10,743 nucleotides of DNA. It comes from Peptococcaceae bacterium. Its GTDB lineage: Bacteria; Bacillota; Desulfitobacteriia; Desulfitobacteriales; Syntrophobotulaceae. Shown piece after piece: positions 1 to 6,797 of the stretch (the first letter of the stretch is position 1; every line of letters begins with the position of its first letter). The notes below the pieces were generated by a model. The model searched no databases and had not been told where the DNA came from. It saw only the letters and a program-made list of their open reading frames with translations. Made by a program: the position numbers and the translations under genes. The stretch is taken from positions 1 through 10,743 of the forward strand of contig JAAYII010000385.1 of NCBI GenBank assembly GCA_012523535.1, given 5' to 3'.

Positions 1-54
1 ATAAATAACCATATACAAGATATTAAATATCCAAGAGAGCGTCGATATTGCAAT
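1..54 (-). CDS. ylmG: YlmG/YggT family membrane protein, N-terminal fragment (runs off the window)
   Basis: Only the first 16 to 18 codons are inside the window. The minus strand carries a near-perfect Shine-Dalgarno (AAGGAGGT, positions 56-62). The frame that follows reads AISTLSWIFNILYMVIY, a hydrophobic stretch like the first membrane helix of YggT/YlmG proteins, just where synteny predicts ylmG after sepF. There is no ATG, GTG or TTG at a workable place in this frame. The candidates are ATT at 52-54, only two bases from the SD, and ATA at 46-48, with eight bases between. A TTG at 51-53 is in another frame and gives a non-YggT peptide. YggT proteins are small two-segment membrane proteins linked to cell division and envelope or chloroplast nucleoid organisation. 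Identification rests on synteny plus a short hydrophobic match, so it is moderate. Confidence 0.55.
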   Translation of the reverse strand, partial: MAISTLSWIFNILYMVIY

Positions 55-115
55 TACCTCCTTGACTTGTTACTTATTTGTTACTGTCTTTAAACTATAA
101 ACTTTAAAACAACTG

Positions 116-649
116 CTACCTAACAGGCCTGGACCAGGAAAAATCTTTTTCTCCGTTTTTAAAACTCAATTCCCCACTGATATCCACATTATTGGGAACA
201 AACAGGAATATTCCGTTACCCACCTTCTGCATGTTGCCACCCAAAGCATAGGTTGTTCCACTAATAAAATCCACCAGCCTTTGGGCCAACTCCACATCTG
301 TTCTTTCCAAGTTGAGAATAACAGATTTTCTCGCTTTCAGGTGTTCGGCAATACCCTGAGCCTCTTCAAAAGAAACAGGTTCCACAACAATTACTCTCAC
401 TTGTTTTTGGGTATGTATGCTCACTACTGAAGCCTGCCTGCGCTTGGCAGAAATATCCCGGACCGCCATATCTCTGGAGTAGGAGACCTTGAGGGCGCTC
501 TCCCTTTTCCCACTGTCCCTTAAGCTGCTTCTGAATCTATTTTCCGCTTTATCTGTGTAATCATCGTCTAGTTCCGGGGAATAATCATCATCGATTTCAT
601 CTTCCCCAAAACCCATGAGACCGATAAATTTATCAAAGATATTGGCCAC
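116..649 (-). CDS. sepF: Cell division protein SepF
   Basis: SepF (YlmF) is a membrane-associated FtsZ-binding protein that helps assemble and anchor the Z-ring in Gram-positive bacteria. The 177 residues show the family plan. There is a short amphipathic N-terminal helix (MANIFDKFIGLMGF) for membrane insertion, and an acidic then basic low-complexity linker at about residues 15-78. A conserved C-terminal SepF/DUF552 domain follows at about 82-160, including VRVIVVEPVSFEEAQ, a LKARKSVILNLE strand and the GGNMQKVGNGIFLFVP core. The start codon is GTG (647-649), preceded at seven bases by a G-run (AAGGGGGG) acting as SD. It lies 25 bases after ylmE, probably in the same transcript, and before ylmG, as in B. 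subtilis. Length is slightly above the usual 150, from the linker and a C-terminal tail. Confidence 0.96.
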   Translation of the reverse strand: MANIFDKFIGLMGFGEDEIDDDYSPELDDDYTDKAENRFRSSLRDSGKRESALKVSYSRDMAVRDISAKRRQASVVSIHTQKQVRVIVVEPVSFEEAQGIAEHLKARKSVILNLERTDVELAQRLVDFISGTTYALGGNMQKVGNGIFLFVPNNVDISGELSFKNGEKDFSWSRPVR

Positions 650-674
650 TTTAGTCCCCCCTTATATTACTTGG

Positions 675-1367
675 CTAATTATAATGCCTTTCACCAAAAA
701 TTGAACTGCCAATCCTTACTAGGGTTGCTCCTTCCTCCACAGCCAGTTCATAATCCTGGCTCATGCCCATGGAAAGATGATGAAAGGTTTGGAAATCGCA
801 AATCCCTTTTTTCAATATTTTATCTCTGAGTTCTCGCAAGCCCCGGAAATATAATCTTGTCTCCTCCGGGCCGGCATCAAGCTTGCCGATTGTCATCAAA
901 CCAATTATGCTCACAAAGGGATAATCTTTAGCCGTCGTCAGAAAATCTTCAACTTCCTCCGTCCCCACACCCGCTTTGGCCTCATCTTGAGCCACATTAA
1001 CCTGGAGAAGAGTTTTCCAGACAAGTCCGCGCTTCTCCCCTTCTTCATTCAGTTTTTCGAGTAGATTAAACCTGTCCAGGGAATGAATCAAGGCAACGCG
1101 GTTATTTAAATATTTAACCTTATTGGTCTGAAGACGGCCGATGATATGCCATTCACAATCTTCGGGAAGTTCGTTTACTTTTTGTTTCCATTCTTGAACT
1201 CTGTTTTCCCCAAAAACTTTTTGCCCTGCCGTATAAGCCTTAAGTATAAGATCCACGGGCACGGTTTTGGAGACGGCTATCAATTTTACGGAATCCCGTC
1301 GCCCTGATCTTTCTAAAGCTTTGGAGATATTATAATTTATTAGCCTTAAGTTTTCCGCAATATTCAT
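675..1367 (-). CDS. ylmE: YggS/YlmE family PLP homeostasis protein
   Basis: This is the single-domain alanine-racemase-fold (type III) pyridoxal-phosphate-binding protein that buffers PLP and affects amino-acid and vitamin B6 homeostasis; no catalytic reaction is established for the family. The PLP lysine is K34 in KLIAVSKT. Other family blocks are FGENRVQEW, WHIIGRLQTNKVKYL, the MTIG strand, and the phosphate-binding end LSMGMSQDYELAVEEGATLVRIGSSIFGER. The reading frame is open to an ATG at 1394, but that codon has no SD. The ATG at 1365-1367 has GCGGAGA six bases upstream and gives 230 residues, the normal family length, so it is preferred. It sits between the HlyD-like gene and sepF, the usual position in Firmicutes division clusters. 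Confidence 0.95.
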   Translation of the reverse strand: MNIAENLRLINYNISKALERSGRRDSVKLIAVSKTVPVDLILKAYTAGQKVFGENRVQEWKQKVNELPEDCEWHIIGRLQTNKVKYLNNRVALIHSLDRFNLLEKLNEEGEKRGLVWKTLLQVNVAQDEAKAGVGTEEVEDFLTTAKDYPFVSIIGLMTIGKLDAGPEETRLYFRGLRELRDKILKKGICDFQTFHHLSMGMSQDYELAVEEGATLVRIGSSIFGERHYN

Positions 1368-1436
1368 GGTTTTCTCCGCTTGACTTTTTTGCATATCGAA
1401 TATATTTCTACATTTCAGCTTGATTCCCTTCTTGTC

Positions 1437-2387
1437 TCAGTATAATTTTGTTCCCCCCATTCCTTTCCCGGGATTGACAACCACCTGCATCCCTTCAGCG
1501 AGCCCTTTTACACAAGCACAGTCCTCATTGACACCAAGAAGCTCTACACTCCTAAACTGTACAATCCCCTCCTCCGCAACATATACTCCAATCCTCTCGC
1601 CGCTTTTATACAAGGAATTAAGCGGCACCAGCAAGCCTTTAACGGACGGTTTATAACACCAAACAATATTTTGGACCCTGTTTTCAATTGTCCCGTCAAT
1701 AAATTGATTGAAACATACGACCGCCCCTTTAGGCTGTTCGGATATTTTCATTACTGTCCCCCTGTATTCCTCCCCGTCAATAAGGAACTTTACTTCCTTA
1801 TTCGTCTCCATATTTTTATTGGAATCCAGGTAAACAAACATCCAGGTGGGGGACAGGTTGTCCACTATTTTGCCAATAGGCGCATATTTCACAAAAAAGT
1901 TATTGCCAGGAGAAAAACTGTTTAAGCGAGAATTATTTTTGGCTTTCTCCGCCAGGAGGCCCTCTATATGGGACAGGAGTTCATTCAACTCCAGTTGCAT
2001 TAAATTTTGCGGAGTTAGAATTTGTTCCATATCGTCCAGGCTGCGATAAAACAAACCGGAAATAGGAGCCTGGACAGCGGTCTCCTTTACCGACCTGCTG
2101 ATATCCACTCCCGTTGGAAATAAAGTGGCTATAACCTCGCCCTTTCGGAATCTATACCCTTCCTGCTCCTGGATCGGCTTTAATTCCCCCTCAATCGGTG
2201 CGGTTAAAACTATCTCTCTATTGGCAAAAACCGCTTTAACCGCCGTTTCATATTTGATCCATCCTTCCCTTACCGTTATAAGCAGCAAACCATCACCAAA
2301 CAGGAGGGAATTAATCCTGCCTACTACCAGGATGGCCGCGGCTGCAAGTCCAATAAGCAGCAAAGCTTTGATTCTTTTCCTGCTCAT
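1437..2387 (-). CDS. HlyD-like membrane-anchored protein (membrane-fusion/adaptor fold), function unknown
   Basis: With the start at 2387 the protein has 316 residues. A short basic N-terminus (MSRKRIK) and a single membrane helix at about residues 8-31 suggest a signal anchor with the rest outside. Residues about 60-115 resemble the two half-motifs of a biotinyl-lipoyl domain, as in HlyD/membrane-fusion proteins (LTAPIEGELKPI, then GEVIATLF and VQAPISGLFY). They are joined by only a short linker rather than a long coiled-coil hairpin. The C-terminal half looks like beta-barrel segments (a YRGTVMKIS strand, then GLLVPLNSLY and GIVQFRSVELLG). No ABC or MFS transporter partner is adjacent. It lies between ylmD and ylmE, where B. 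subtilis has no gene. In-frame starts also exist at 2393 (ATG) and 2417 (TTG); the chosen ATG has a G-run nine bases upstream. A division- or envelope-related role is only inferred from location. Confidence 0.75.
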   Translation of the reverse strand: MSRKRIKALLLIGLAAAAILVVGRINSLLFGDGLLLITVREGWIKYETAVKAVFANREIVLTAPIEGELKPIQEQEGYRFRKGEVIATLFPTGVDISRSVKETAVQAPISGLFYRSLDDMEQILTPQNLMQLELNELLSHIEGLLAEKAKNNSRLNSFSPGNNFFVKYAPIGKIVDNLSPTWMFVYLDSNKNMETNKEVKFLIDGEEYRGTVMKISEQPKGAVVCFNQFIDGTIENRVQNIVWCYKPSVKGLLVPLNSLYKSGERIGVYVAEEGIVQFRSVELLGVNEDCACVKGLAEGMQVVVNPGKGMGGTKLY

Positions 2388-2450
2388 CCCCATTAGCCCC
2401 CAAATGCCAATCCCCAAAGTTCAAGGCGAGCGTCAAGGAAAACCCTCACA

Positions 2451-3251
2451 TCACTTTTTTTGGATAAATGCTCCCGTTCTGCCTGTCAGCCCTTCCCGAC
2501 GATAGGAGAAAAAGAGATCTTTGCGGCAGGCTGTGCAAAATGGTGCCGTTTCAATATTTTCCGGACGTATTCCTTCCCGGATAAGCCGGAGTATATTGAT
2601 TCCCGCCAAGTCCAAGGAATACCGCTCGAAGCCGGTTTCAGCCATCAGAGAAGTGCCGGCGGCATCATCGGCAAACAAGGTGGCCACCTCTTCTCCCACT
2701 TCATAGCAACAAGGTCCGATACAAGGGCCAATGGCAACCAGGCAATTTTGTATGGACCCACCCAGGCTTTGTATTTTATGTAAAATTTCCCGAACAATAT
2801 TATGGGCGGTTCCTTTCCAGCCTGCATGGGCCAAGCCTACTATCCCGGCCTGGGGATCGCAAAAATATAAAGGCACACAATCGGCATAGAAGCCTAACAA
2901 GCCAATGTTCAATCCGGTGACCATGCCGTCACACTGCGGAAGATCAGGGCCGACTTCCGTCATCCCTATTCCTTTCTTCCGCTCGTCAACCTCGATAACC
3001 TTGTTGCCATGAACCTGACTTACGGCAATACAATCAGAAAGCAAACATCCCAGTTCCTCAAGAAAAATCTTCCTGTTCTGCAGCACATCTTCCGGATTGT
3101 CGGCTACATGCAAAGCTAAATTCAAAGAAGAATAAGGGCTTTTGCTTACTCCACCGCTTCGGGTGGAAAACGCCACTTTTACCCCTAAGTCCAGCCACTC
3201 CGGAATGGTAAGATAATCAATTTTTTTTCCTCGGTATATCTGCCACCCCAT
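2451..3251 (-). CDS. pgeF: Peptidoglycan editing factor PgeF / YlmD (multicopper-laccase-like purine nucleoside hydrolase family)
   Basis: This is the YfiH/YlmD/LACC1 family. Members phosphorolyse or deaminate purine nucleosides in vitro, and in E. coli PgeF prevents misincorporation of serine in peptidoglycan precursors. The 266 residues are the expected size. The three zinc ligands are visible as H81 (SQVHGNKV), C125 (FYADCVPLYF) and H142 (GLAHAGWKGTA). A GPCIGPCCYEVG motif and the C-terminal CTACRKDLFFSYRREG and TGRTGAF blocks are also family signatures. The ATG at 3249-3251 has AAGAGG seven bases upstream. Downstream, the HlyD-like gene follows after a gap of about 60 bases. Upstream is a 247-base gap holding a 30-codon leader ORF with a near-duplicate of this gene's start region. 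Confidence 0.95.
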   Translation of the reverse strand: MGWQIYRGKKIDYLTIPEWLDLGVKVAFSTRSGGVSKSPYSSLNLALHVADNPEDVLQNRKIFLEELGCLLSDCIAVSQVHGNKVIEVDERKKGIGMTEVGPDLPQCDGMVTGLNIGLLGFYADCVPLYFCDPQAGIVGLAHAGWKGTAHNIVREILHKIQSLGGSIQNCLVAIGPCIGPCCYEVGEEVATLFADDAAGTSLMAETGFERYSLDLAGINILRLIREGIRPENIETAPFCTACRKDLFFSYRREGLTGRTGAFIQKK

Positions 3252-3372
3252 TATTTGCCTCTTTTAACAAGTTATTAATTGCATTTTCCCAGCGAGAAAA
3301 ATAATAATTAATGGTTTAAGCATAAAGGATATTTGGTCTGCTTCGATAATCATCATTATTTATCTCTTTTAA
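3249..3372 (-). repeat. Duplicated 19-nt translation-initiation segment
   Basis: On the plus strand positions 3249-3267 (CATTATTTGCCTCTTTTAA) and 3354-3372 (CATTATTTATCTCTTTTAA) match at 17 of 19 bases. Each contains an SD and an ATG for minus-strand translation. The offset is 105 bases, exactly 35 codons. The rest of the 3252-3498 gap is AT-rich and shows no clear sigma-A promoter or terminator. Confidence 0.6.
3264..3356 (-). CDS. Possible 30-codon leader ORF upstream of ylmD/pgeF
   Basis: A short ORF starts MMIIEADQISF, has a hydrophobic middle (PLIIIFLAG) and ends MQLITC. Its stop codon lies 12 bases before the pgeF ATG and in the same frame. Its start region (AAAAGAG, then seven bases, then ATG) is an almost exact copy of the pgeF start region, 105 bases upstream. 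It may be a leader peptide coupled to pgeF, a decayed gene start, or chance. No homologue is recognised. Confidence 0.3.
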   Translation of the reverse strand: MMIIEADQISFMLKPLIIIFLAGKMQLITC

Positions 3373-3498
3373 TCTTGATGTAATAGACCCGATGTGATGC
3401 GATAGCTTCGAAGTAGTAGTTTTATTTTTGTCGTATAAGCTTTATTTTATTATATTTATCGAGAAAACCGGTAAAATTATTAAACAGAACCGAGTAAA

Positions 3499-3756
3499 TC
3501 AGTAAGAGATACTCACAATATCCCTGCCGTCAATCAAGATTGTATCTATATCAATTTTAATTATTTTATCCCAGTGAATATATTTATCCTCCATCCGCCC
3601 GCCGCCAAAGAAACCTCTGCTCCGGGTGGAAGCCATAATTACAATTCCTTTGACCACACCTTTTTCCAAATCCAAATCCAAATCGATGACCGGGCCCAGT
3701 CGTCTGCCGTCTTCAATATTGATGACATCCAGCACCCTTAATTCGGAGACTTTCAT
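3499..3756 (-). CDS. ylmC: YlmC/YmxH family PRC-barrel sporulation-associated protein
   Basis: This is a small (85-residue) single PRC-barrel-like protein of the YlmC/YmxH family, found beside sigG in spore-forming Firmicutes; its molecular role is not established. The sequence begins MKVSELRVLDVINIEDGRRLG and continues with the GPVIDLDLD strand, then EKGVVKGIVIM. A GFFGGGRMED loop and IHWDKIIKIDIDTILID complete the barrel. The frame is open 16 codons further upstream (to 3804), but that ATG has no SD. The ATG at 3754-3756 has a strong G-rich SD (GAGGGGG) seven bases upstream and matches the normal family N-terminus. It follows sigG by 57 bases, suggesting co-transcription with it. B. subtilis has ylmA between sigG and ylmC; here ylmA is absent. 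Confidence 0.9.
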   Translation of the reverse strand: MKVSELRVLDVINIEDGRRLGPVIDLDLDLEKGVVKGIVIMASTRSRGFFGGGRMEDKYIHWDKIIKIDIDTILIDGRDIVSISY

Positions 3757-3813
3757 CTCGACGCCCCCCTCAAATACTATTCTATGAGGAGGATGTTGAT
3801 TCATACCATCTTG

Positions 3814-4587
3814 CTAGACGTGTTTGCGCATATGTTTAAGGGCCGCTTTTTCCAGACGGGACACTTGGGCTTGAGAAATTCCTATTTCTTCCGCCACTTC
3901 CATCTGAGTCTTGCCCTGGAAGAAACGCAAATTAATAATTTTCTTCTCTCTCTCTCCCAGTTTTCCTATTCCTTCATTAATAGCTATGGATTCCAGCCAA
4001 ACTCGGTCCGATTGCTTATCATCCCCGATTTGATCCATAACATAAATCGGGTCACCACCGTCATGATAGATAGGTTCAAACAAAGATACTGGTTCTTGAA
4101 TGGCGTCCAGGGCAAAAATAACTTCTTCTTGGGATATATCCAACTTGGAGGCTATTTCATCTATGGTCGGCTCCCTTGAACACTCGGAGGCCAGTTTATC
4201 CCTTATTTGCAAAGCTTTATAAGCAATATCCCGTAACGACCTGCTTACCCTAATAGGATTATTGTCCCTTAAATAGCGCCTTATCTCCCCGATAATCATC
4301 GGCACGGCATAAGTTGAAAATTTGACATTTTGATAGAGATCAAAATTATCTATGGCCTTCATCAATCCTATGCATCCTACCTGGAACAAATCGTCAACAT
4401 GCTCACCCCTGTTGCTAAAGCGTTGGATAACACTCAAAACCAACCTCAGGTTTCCTTTAACGAGCTGTTCGCGTACTGACTTCTCTCCGTTTTGAAGCCT
4501 GATAAACAATTCTTTCATTTTGGAACCACTTAAGACGGGCAATTTGGAAGTATTGACTCCGCAAATTTCAACTTTGTTTAAAACCAT
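3814..4587 (-). CDS. sigG: RNA polymerase sporulation sigma factor SigG (late forespore)
   Basis: Sigma-G drives late forespore transcription after engulfment. The 257 residues align along their length with B. subtilis SigG. The diagnostic N-terminus is NKVEICGVNTSKLPVL, where the anti-sigma contact region lies. Region 2 contains NLRLVLSVIQRF, VDDLFQVGCIGLMKAIDNFD and FSTYAVPMIIGEIRRYLRDN. Region 3 has NPIRVSRSLRDIAYKALQ and the FALDAIQEPVSLFEPIY segment. The region 4 helix-turn-helix is KTQMEVAEEIGISQAQVSRLEK. The ATG at 4585-4587 has GGAGGG about ten bases upstream. It sits 70 bases after sigE, and the gap contains a sigma-F/G-type promoter, so it can be expressed apart from the spoIIG transcript. 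Confidence 0.98.
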   Translation of the reverse strand: MVLNKVEICGVNTSKLPVLSGSKMKELFIRLQNGEKSVREQLVKGNLRLVLSVIQRFSNRGEHVDDLFQVGCIGLMKAIDNFDLYQNVKFSTYAVPMIIGEIRRYLRDNNPIRVSRSLRDIAYKALQIRDKLASECSREPTIDEIASKLDISQEEVIFALDAIQEPVSLFEPIYHDGGDPIYVMDQIGDDKQSDRVWLESIAINEGIGKLGEREKKIINLRFFQGKTQMEVAEEIGISQAQVSRLEKAALKHMRKHV

Positions 4588-4621
4588 TAGTAGGTACCCT
4601 CCGTGTGGTAATTCTGTGGAG

Positions 4622-4650
4622 AGTATTCCCCTACTGCAATTAAGTTATTC
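4622..4650 (-). promoter_or_regulatory. Sigma-F/sigma-G type promoter of sigG
   Basis: Read on the minus strand, a -35 GAATA (4646-4650) is followed by exactly 15 bases and then GGGAATACT (4622-4630), which fits the forespore -10 pattern GGnnAnAnT. B. subtilis sigG likewise has a sigma-F promoter with autoregulation by sigma-G. The match and spacing are good; the assignment is inferred from pattern only. Confidence 0.7.
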
Positions 4651-4657
4651 CCGAAAT

Positions 4658-5383
4658 TTACTCCAGACGCACGAATTCTTTGCGCAAACGCCTGATAATT
4701 CTCTTTTCCAGCCTGGAAATGTATGATTGGGATATTCCCAAACGATCGGCGACCTCTTTTTGGGTTTTTTCTTCAGTTCCCCCCATGCCAAATCTCATTT
4801 CCATAATAAGCTTTTCCCTGTCCGTTAAACTGGCCATGGCTTGGGACAGAAGGTGCCGGTCAACTTCTTCCTCAATCGGCCTGGAAATAATGTCATTATC
4901 GGTCCCCAATACGTCGGAAAGCAACAATTCATTGCCATCCCAGTCAATATTTAACGGTTCGTCAAAGGAGACTTCAGATCTGATTTTATTGTTCCTCCTT
5001 AAATACATTAAAATTTCATTTTCAATACAACGGGAAGCGTATGTAGCCAGCTTGATTCTTTTGGCCGGATCGAAGGTGTTCACTGCTTTGATAAGTCCAA
5101 TGGTACCTATGGAAACAAGATCTTCAATTCCAATGCCTGTATTTTCAAACTTACGGGAAATGTAAACCACCAGTCTTAAGTTGCGTTCAATAAGAGTGTC
5201 TTTGACCGAAAGGTCCCCCTTTTCCAGCCGGCAAATCAGATCTTCCTCTTCATCAAGGCTCAAGGGAGGAGGCAGAGATTCACTACTGCCCACATAAAAT
5301 ACGTGGCGAATTTTTTGCAGTTTCCAAACCAAGCAGAGGAATAATTTCTTACCGAATGCAGCCACTCTTTTTAACTCCTCCAT
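4658..5383 (-). CDS. sigE: RNA polymerase sporulation sigma factor SigE precursor (pro-sigma-E, mother cell)
   Basis: Sigma-E controls early mother-cell transcription and is made as an inactive precursor. The 241 residues begin with a basic, hydrophobic pro-sequence (about residues 1-30, ending RHVFY). It is followed by VGSSESLPPPLSLDEEEDL, the block around the SpoIIGA cleavage site in B. subtilis, so cleavage is expected near Y30. Region 2 holds NLRLVVYISRKFENTGIGIEDLVS, IGLIKAVNTFDP and KLATYASRCIENEILMYLR. Region 4 ends with the helix-turn-helix KEVADRLGISQSYISRLEKR. The ATG overlaps the spoIIGA stop by one base (TAATG). A full AAGGAGGAG SD lies inside the end of spoIIGA, so the two are translationally coupled and co-transcribed. 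Confidence 0.98.
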   Translation of the reverse strand: MEELKRVAAFGKKLFLCLVWKLQKIRHVFYVGSSESLPPPLSLDEEEDLICRLEKGDLSVKDTLIERNLRLVVYISRKFENTGIGIEDLVSIGTIGLIKAVNTFDPAKRIKLATYASRCIENEILMYLRRNNKIRSEVSFDEPLNIDWDGNELLLSDVLGTDNDIISRPIEEEVDRHLLSQAMASLTDREKLIMEMRFGMGGTEEKTQKEVADRLGISQSYISRLEKRIIRRLRKEFVRLE

Positions 5384-6285
5384 TATGCTATCTCCTCCTT
5401 GCAGGCAGTTTTATGGATATGCTCGGGATGAAGCAGGGCCTGAAATTGATTGTCTGCGCTAAGAGCCTGCGAAACCAGGGCAACGGTAACCGGCTGTTCC
5501 CACTCCTTTTCTCCCTGAATGATTTTGACCTTGCCAAGCCTTATACCCGGTAACCAACTCTGGCCATTTATCCCTTGGGCTGAAATAAAAACCATTTTTG
5601 TTAGGCCATAATCCTCGTCATTCCAGATATAAGACCAGGGATTGGAGCTTTCTCGCCAGGGCATTTGCAGAAATCTGCATATTTTCTCCGGTAAGAACTG
5701 GAGAGCGGCCTTTTCTTCCACAATCAATACCGGTGTGCCTGTCAAGGGGTCCCGCAATTCATTGCCGGTATCGAGCAAAGCCTTAATTTTTAGGCTTTTG
5801 CCTTCTTCAAAAAACAGTTCCACATCATAGAGTATATTGTCCAAGATAAGCTTGCTTTTCTGTATCCTTTCCCAAATTCTGTGCCCTCCCACCAAGAAGA
5901 TCGCTATTAGCGGAAATACCCATAAGCCGGTTATAGTCAGCGGCTCTCTAATTCCTGGACCTAAACCGATCCAACCGGCTAAAGCAAAATAAATCCCTCC
6001 GCCCACCGCCGACAACAGGCTGAAATATAGGAGACCCTTGACCAGGTTCCTGAAACCTTTTGTGCTTAAACCTATACGAACCATGGCCACGGGAACAAGA
6101 ACCTTGGATATAACCGCCAATCCCGAATAACCGAAAACAACAAGTATAACCGGAATCTCTCCTAAAGCTACGGCGCATAAAAGGTTAAAGATCTTTGCTT
6201 TTTTCCGCAGTAAATAGGCTGTATAAATTAGAATAAAAGCATCCATGCAGCCGTTAAGCAGCAAGGTTATATCCAGGTAAATCAT
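5383..6285 (-). CDS. spoIIGA: Sigma-E processing peptidase SpoIIGA
   Basis: SpoIIGA is a septal-membrane aspartic protease that removes the pro-sequence of pro-sigma-E in the mother cell after the forespore signal SpoIIR. The 300 residues divide into an N-terminal membrane half and a cytoplasmic protease half. The membrane half has about five hydrophobic segments between residues 3 and 135. The protease half has the aspartic motif KALLDTGNELRDPLTG with catalytic D172. Later blocks (KMVFISAQGINGQSWLPGIRLG and VTVALVSQALS, residues about 225-280) also fit the family. The ATG at 6285 has AAAGGA eight bases upstream. It is the first gene of the spoIIG operon, with a Spo0A-like promoter upstream and sigE overlapping its end. 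Confidence 0.95.
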   Translation of the reverse strand: MIYLDITLLLNGCMDAFILIYTAYLLRKKAKIFNLLCAVALGEIPVILVVFGYSGLAVISKVLVPVAMVRIGLSTKGFRNLVKGLLYFSLLSAVGGGIYFALAGWIGLGPGIREPLTITGLWVFPLIAIFLVGGHRIWERIQKSKLILDNILYDVELFFEEGKSLKIKALLDTGNELRDPLTGTPVLIVEEKAALQFLPEKICRFLQMPWRESSNPWSYIWNDEDYGLTKMVFISAQGINGQSWLPGIRLGKVKIIQGEKEWEQPVTVALVSQALSADNQFQALLHPEHIHKTACKEEIA

Positions 6286-6322
6286 GCTTAAATCCTTTCA
6301 GCCTGAGATTTCCTATTTACAG

Positions 6323-6357
6323 ATTATACCTTGCCCGCCTAACAAATTCTGTCGCAA
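6323..6357 (-). promoter_or_regulatory. spoIIG promoter with Spo0A-box-like element and wide spacer
   Basis: On the minus strand a consensus -10 TATAAT (6323-6328) lies 38 bases before the spoIIGA start. No -35 is found at 17 bases. Instead TTGCGA (6352-6357) lies 23 bases upstream, overlapping TGCGACA (6350-6356). That is one mismatch from the reverse Spo0A box TTCGACA. B. subtilis spoIIG has the same plan: a 22-bp spacer and 0A boxes overlapping the -35. Confidence 0.6.
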
Positions 6358-6413
6358 TTGGTTGTCTCCAACAGCGATTTTATTGAAGAACTATCCGTAA
6401 ATAATGGAGGATT

Positions 6414-6467
6414 ATGGACTATTATGGAAATATTGGCATCTTCCCAACCTCAATGTTCCAACAATAA
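6414..6467 (+). CDS. Possible 17-codon micro-ORF on the plus strand
   Basis: A plus-strand ORF reads MDYYGNIGIFPTSMFQQ and stops at 6465-6467, at the base of the following terminator stem. GGAGG lies three bases before the ATG, which is closer than usual. No promoter is obvious and the peptide is not recognised. It may well be chance. Confidence 0.2.
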   Translation: MDYYGNIGIFPTSMFQQ

Positions 6468-6502
6468 ACCCCTTGTACTCTCAAAATTGTGTACAAGGGG
6501 TT
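6467..6502. terminator. Terminator-like hairpin after the CotD-like gene
   Basis: A perfect 12-bp stem (AACCCCTTGTAC / GTACAAGGGGTT) with a 12-base loop lies 37 bases after the CotD-like stop codon. On the minus strand it is followed by a moderate T-tract (TTTATTGTTGG). The plus-strand side also has T-rich sequence, so it may act in both directions. Confidence 0.75.
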
Positions 6503-6539
6503 CATTATTGGGGCTAGATAGGGTTATGAGATAAGATAA

Positions 6540-6770
6540 TTAAAACAACCGCCCTCCAAAAAAGCCTGGTGTACCGACGAAACCGATCTGAGGGGCTGCC
6601 ACTACTTCCGTAGTGGTATATTGTTGAATAAAATGTTGAGGAACGTTGACAATGTTTTCTCTGTTGACTGTTACCACGGGATGGATTACCGGAACCAGCC
6701 GGGGAACAAAGTAGTCGCGAACCACATACTGCGGAGGACATACAATGGGTCTTACGCAGTGACAACTCAT
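6540..6770 (-). CDS. cotD: CotD-like inner spore coat protein
   Basis: The 76-residue protein starts MSCHCVRPIVCPPQYVV, with cysteines near the N-terminus. It has a central core (VPRLVPVIHPVVTVNRENIVNVPQHFIQQYT) that follows the CotD pattern of B. subtilis, where a PIV..C stretch is followed by VPHIHP.HTTNVNHQHFQH. CotD is an inner spore coat structural protein made late in the mother cell. The frame is open to an ATG at 6818, but the ATG at 6768-6770 has AGGAGGTGAG upstream and gives the expected start. A Gly/Phe-rich tail (GFVGTPGFFGGRLF) ends the protein. It is transcribed alone: terminators bound it on both sides, and a sigma-K-like -10 precedes it. CotD assignment is from pattern similarity of a low-complexity small protein. 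Confidence 0.7.
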   Translation of the reverse strand: MSCHCVRPIVCPPQYVVRDYFVPRLVPVIHPVVTVNRENIVNVPQHFIQQYTTTEVVAAPQIGFVGTPGFFGGRLF

Positions 6771-6797
6771 TTTATTTAACTCACCTCCTAACAGTAT

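Noticed and set aside
4680..5165. Plus-strand ORF over sigE
   Set aside because: It is antisense to an unmistakable sigma factor.
6363..6369. Second Spo0A box upstream of spoIIG
   Set aside because: The heptamer has three mismatches and its spacing from the first box (13 bases) does not fit the usual 10-base tandem.
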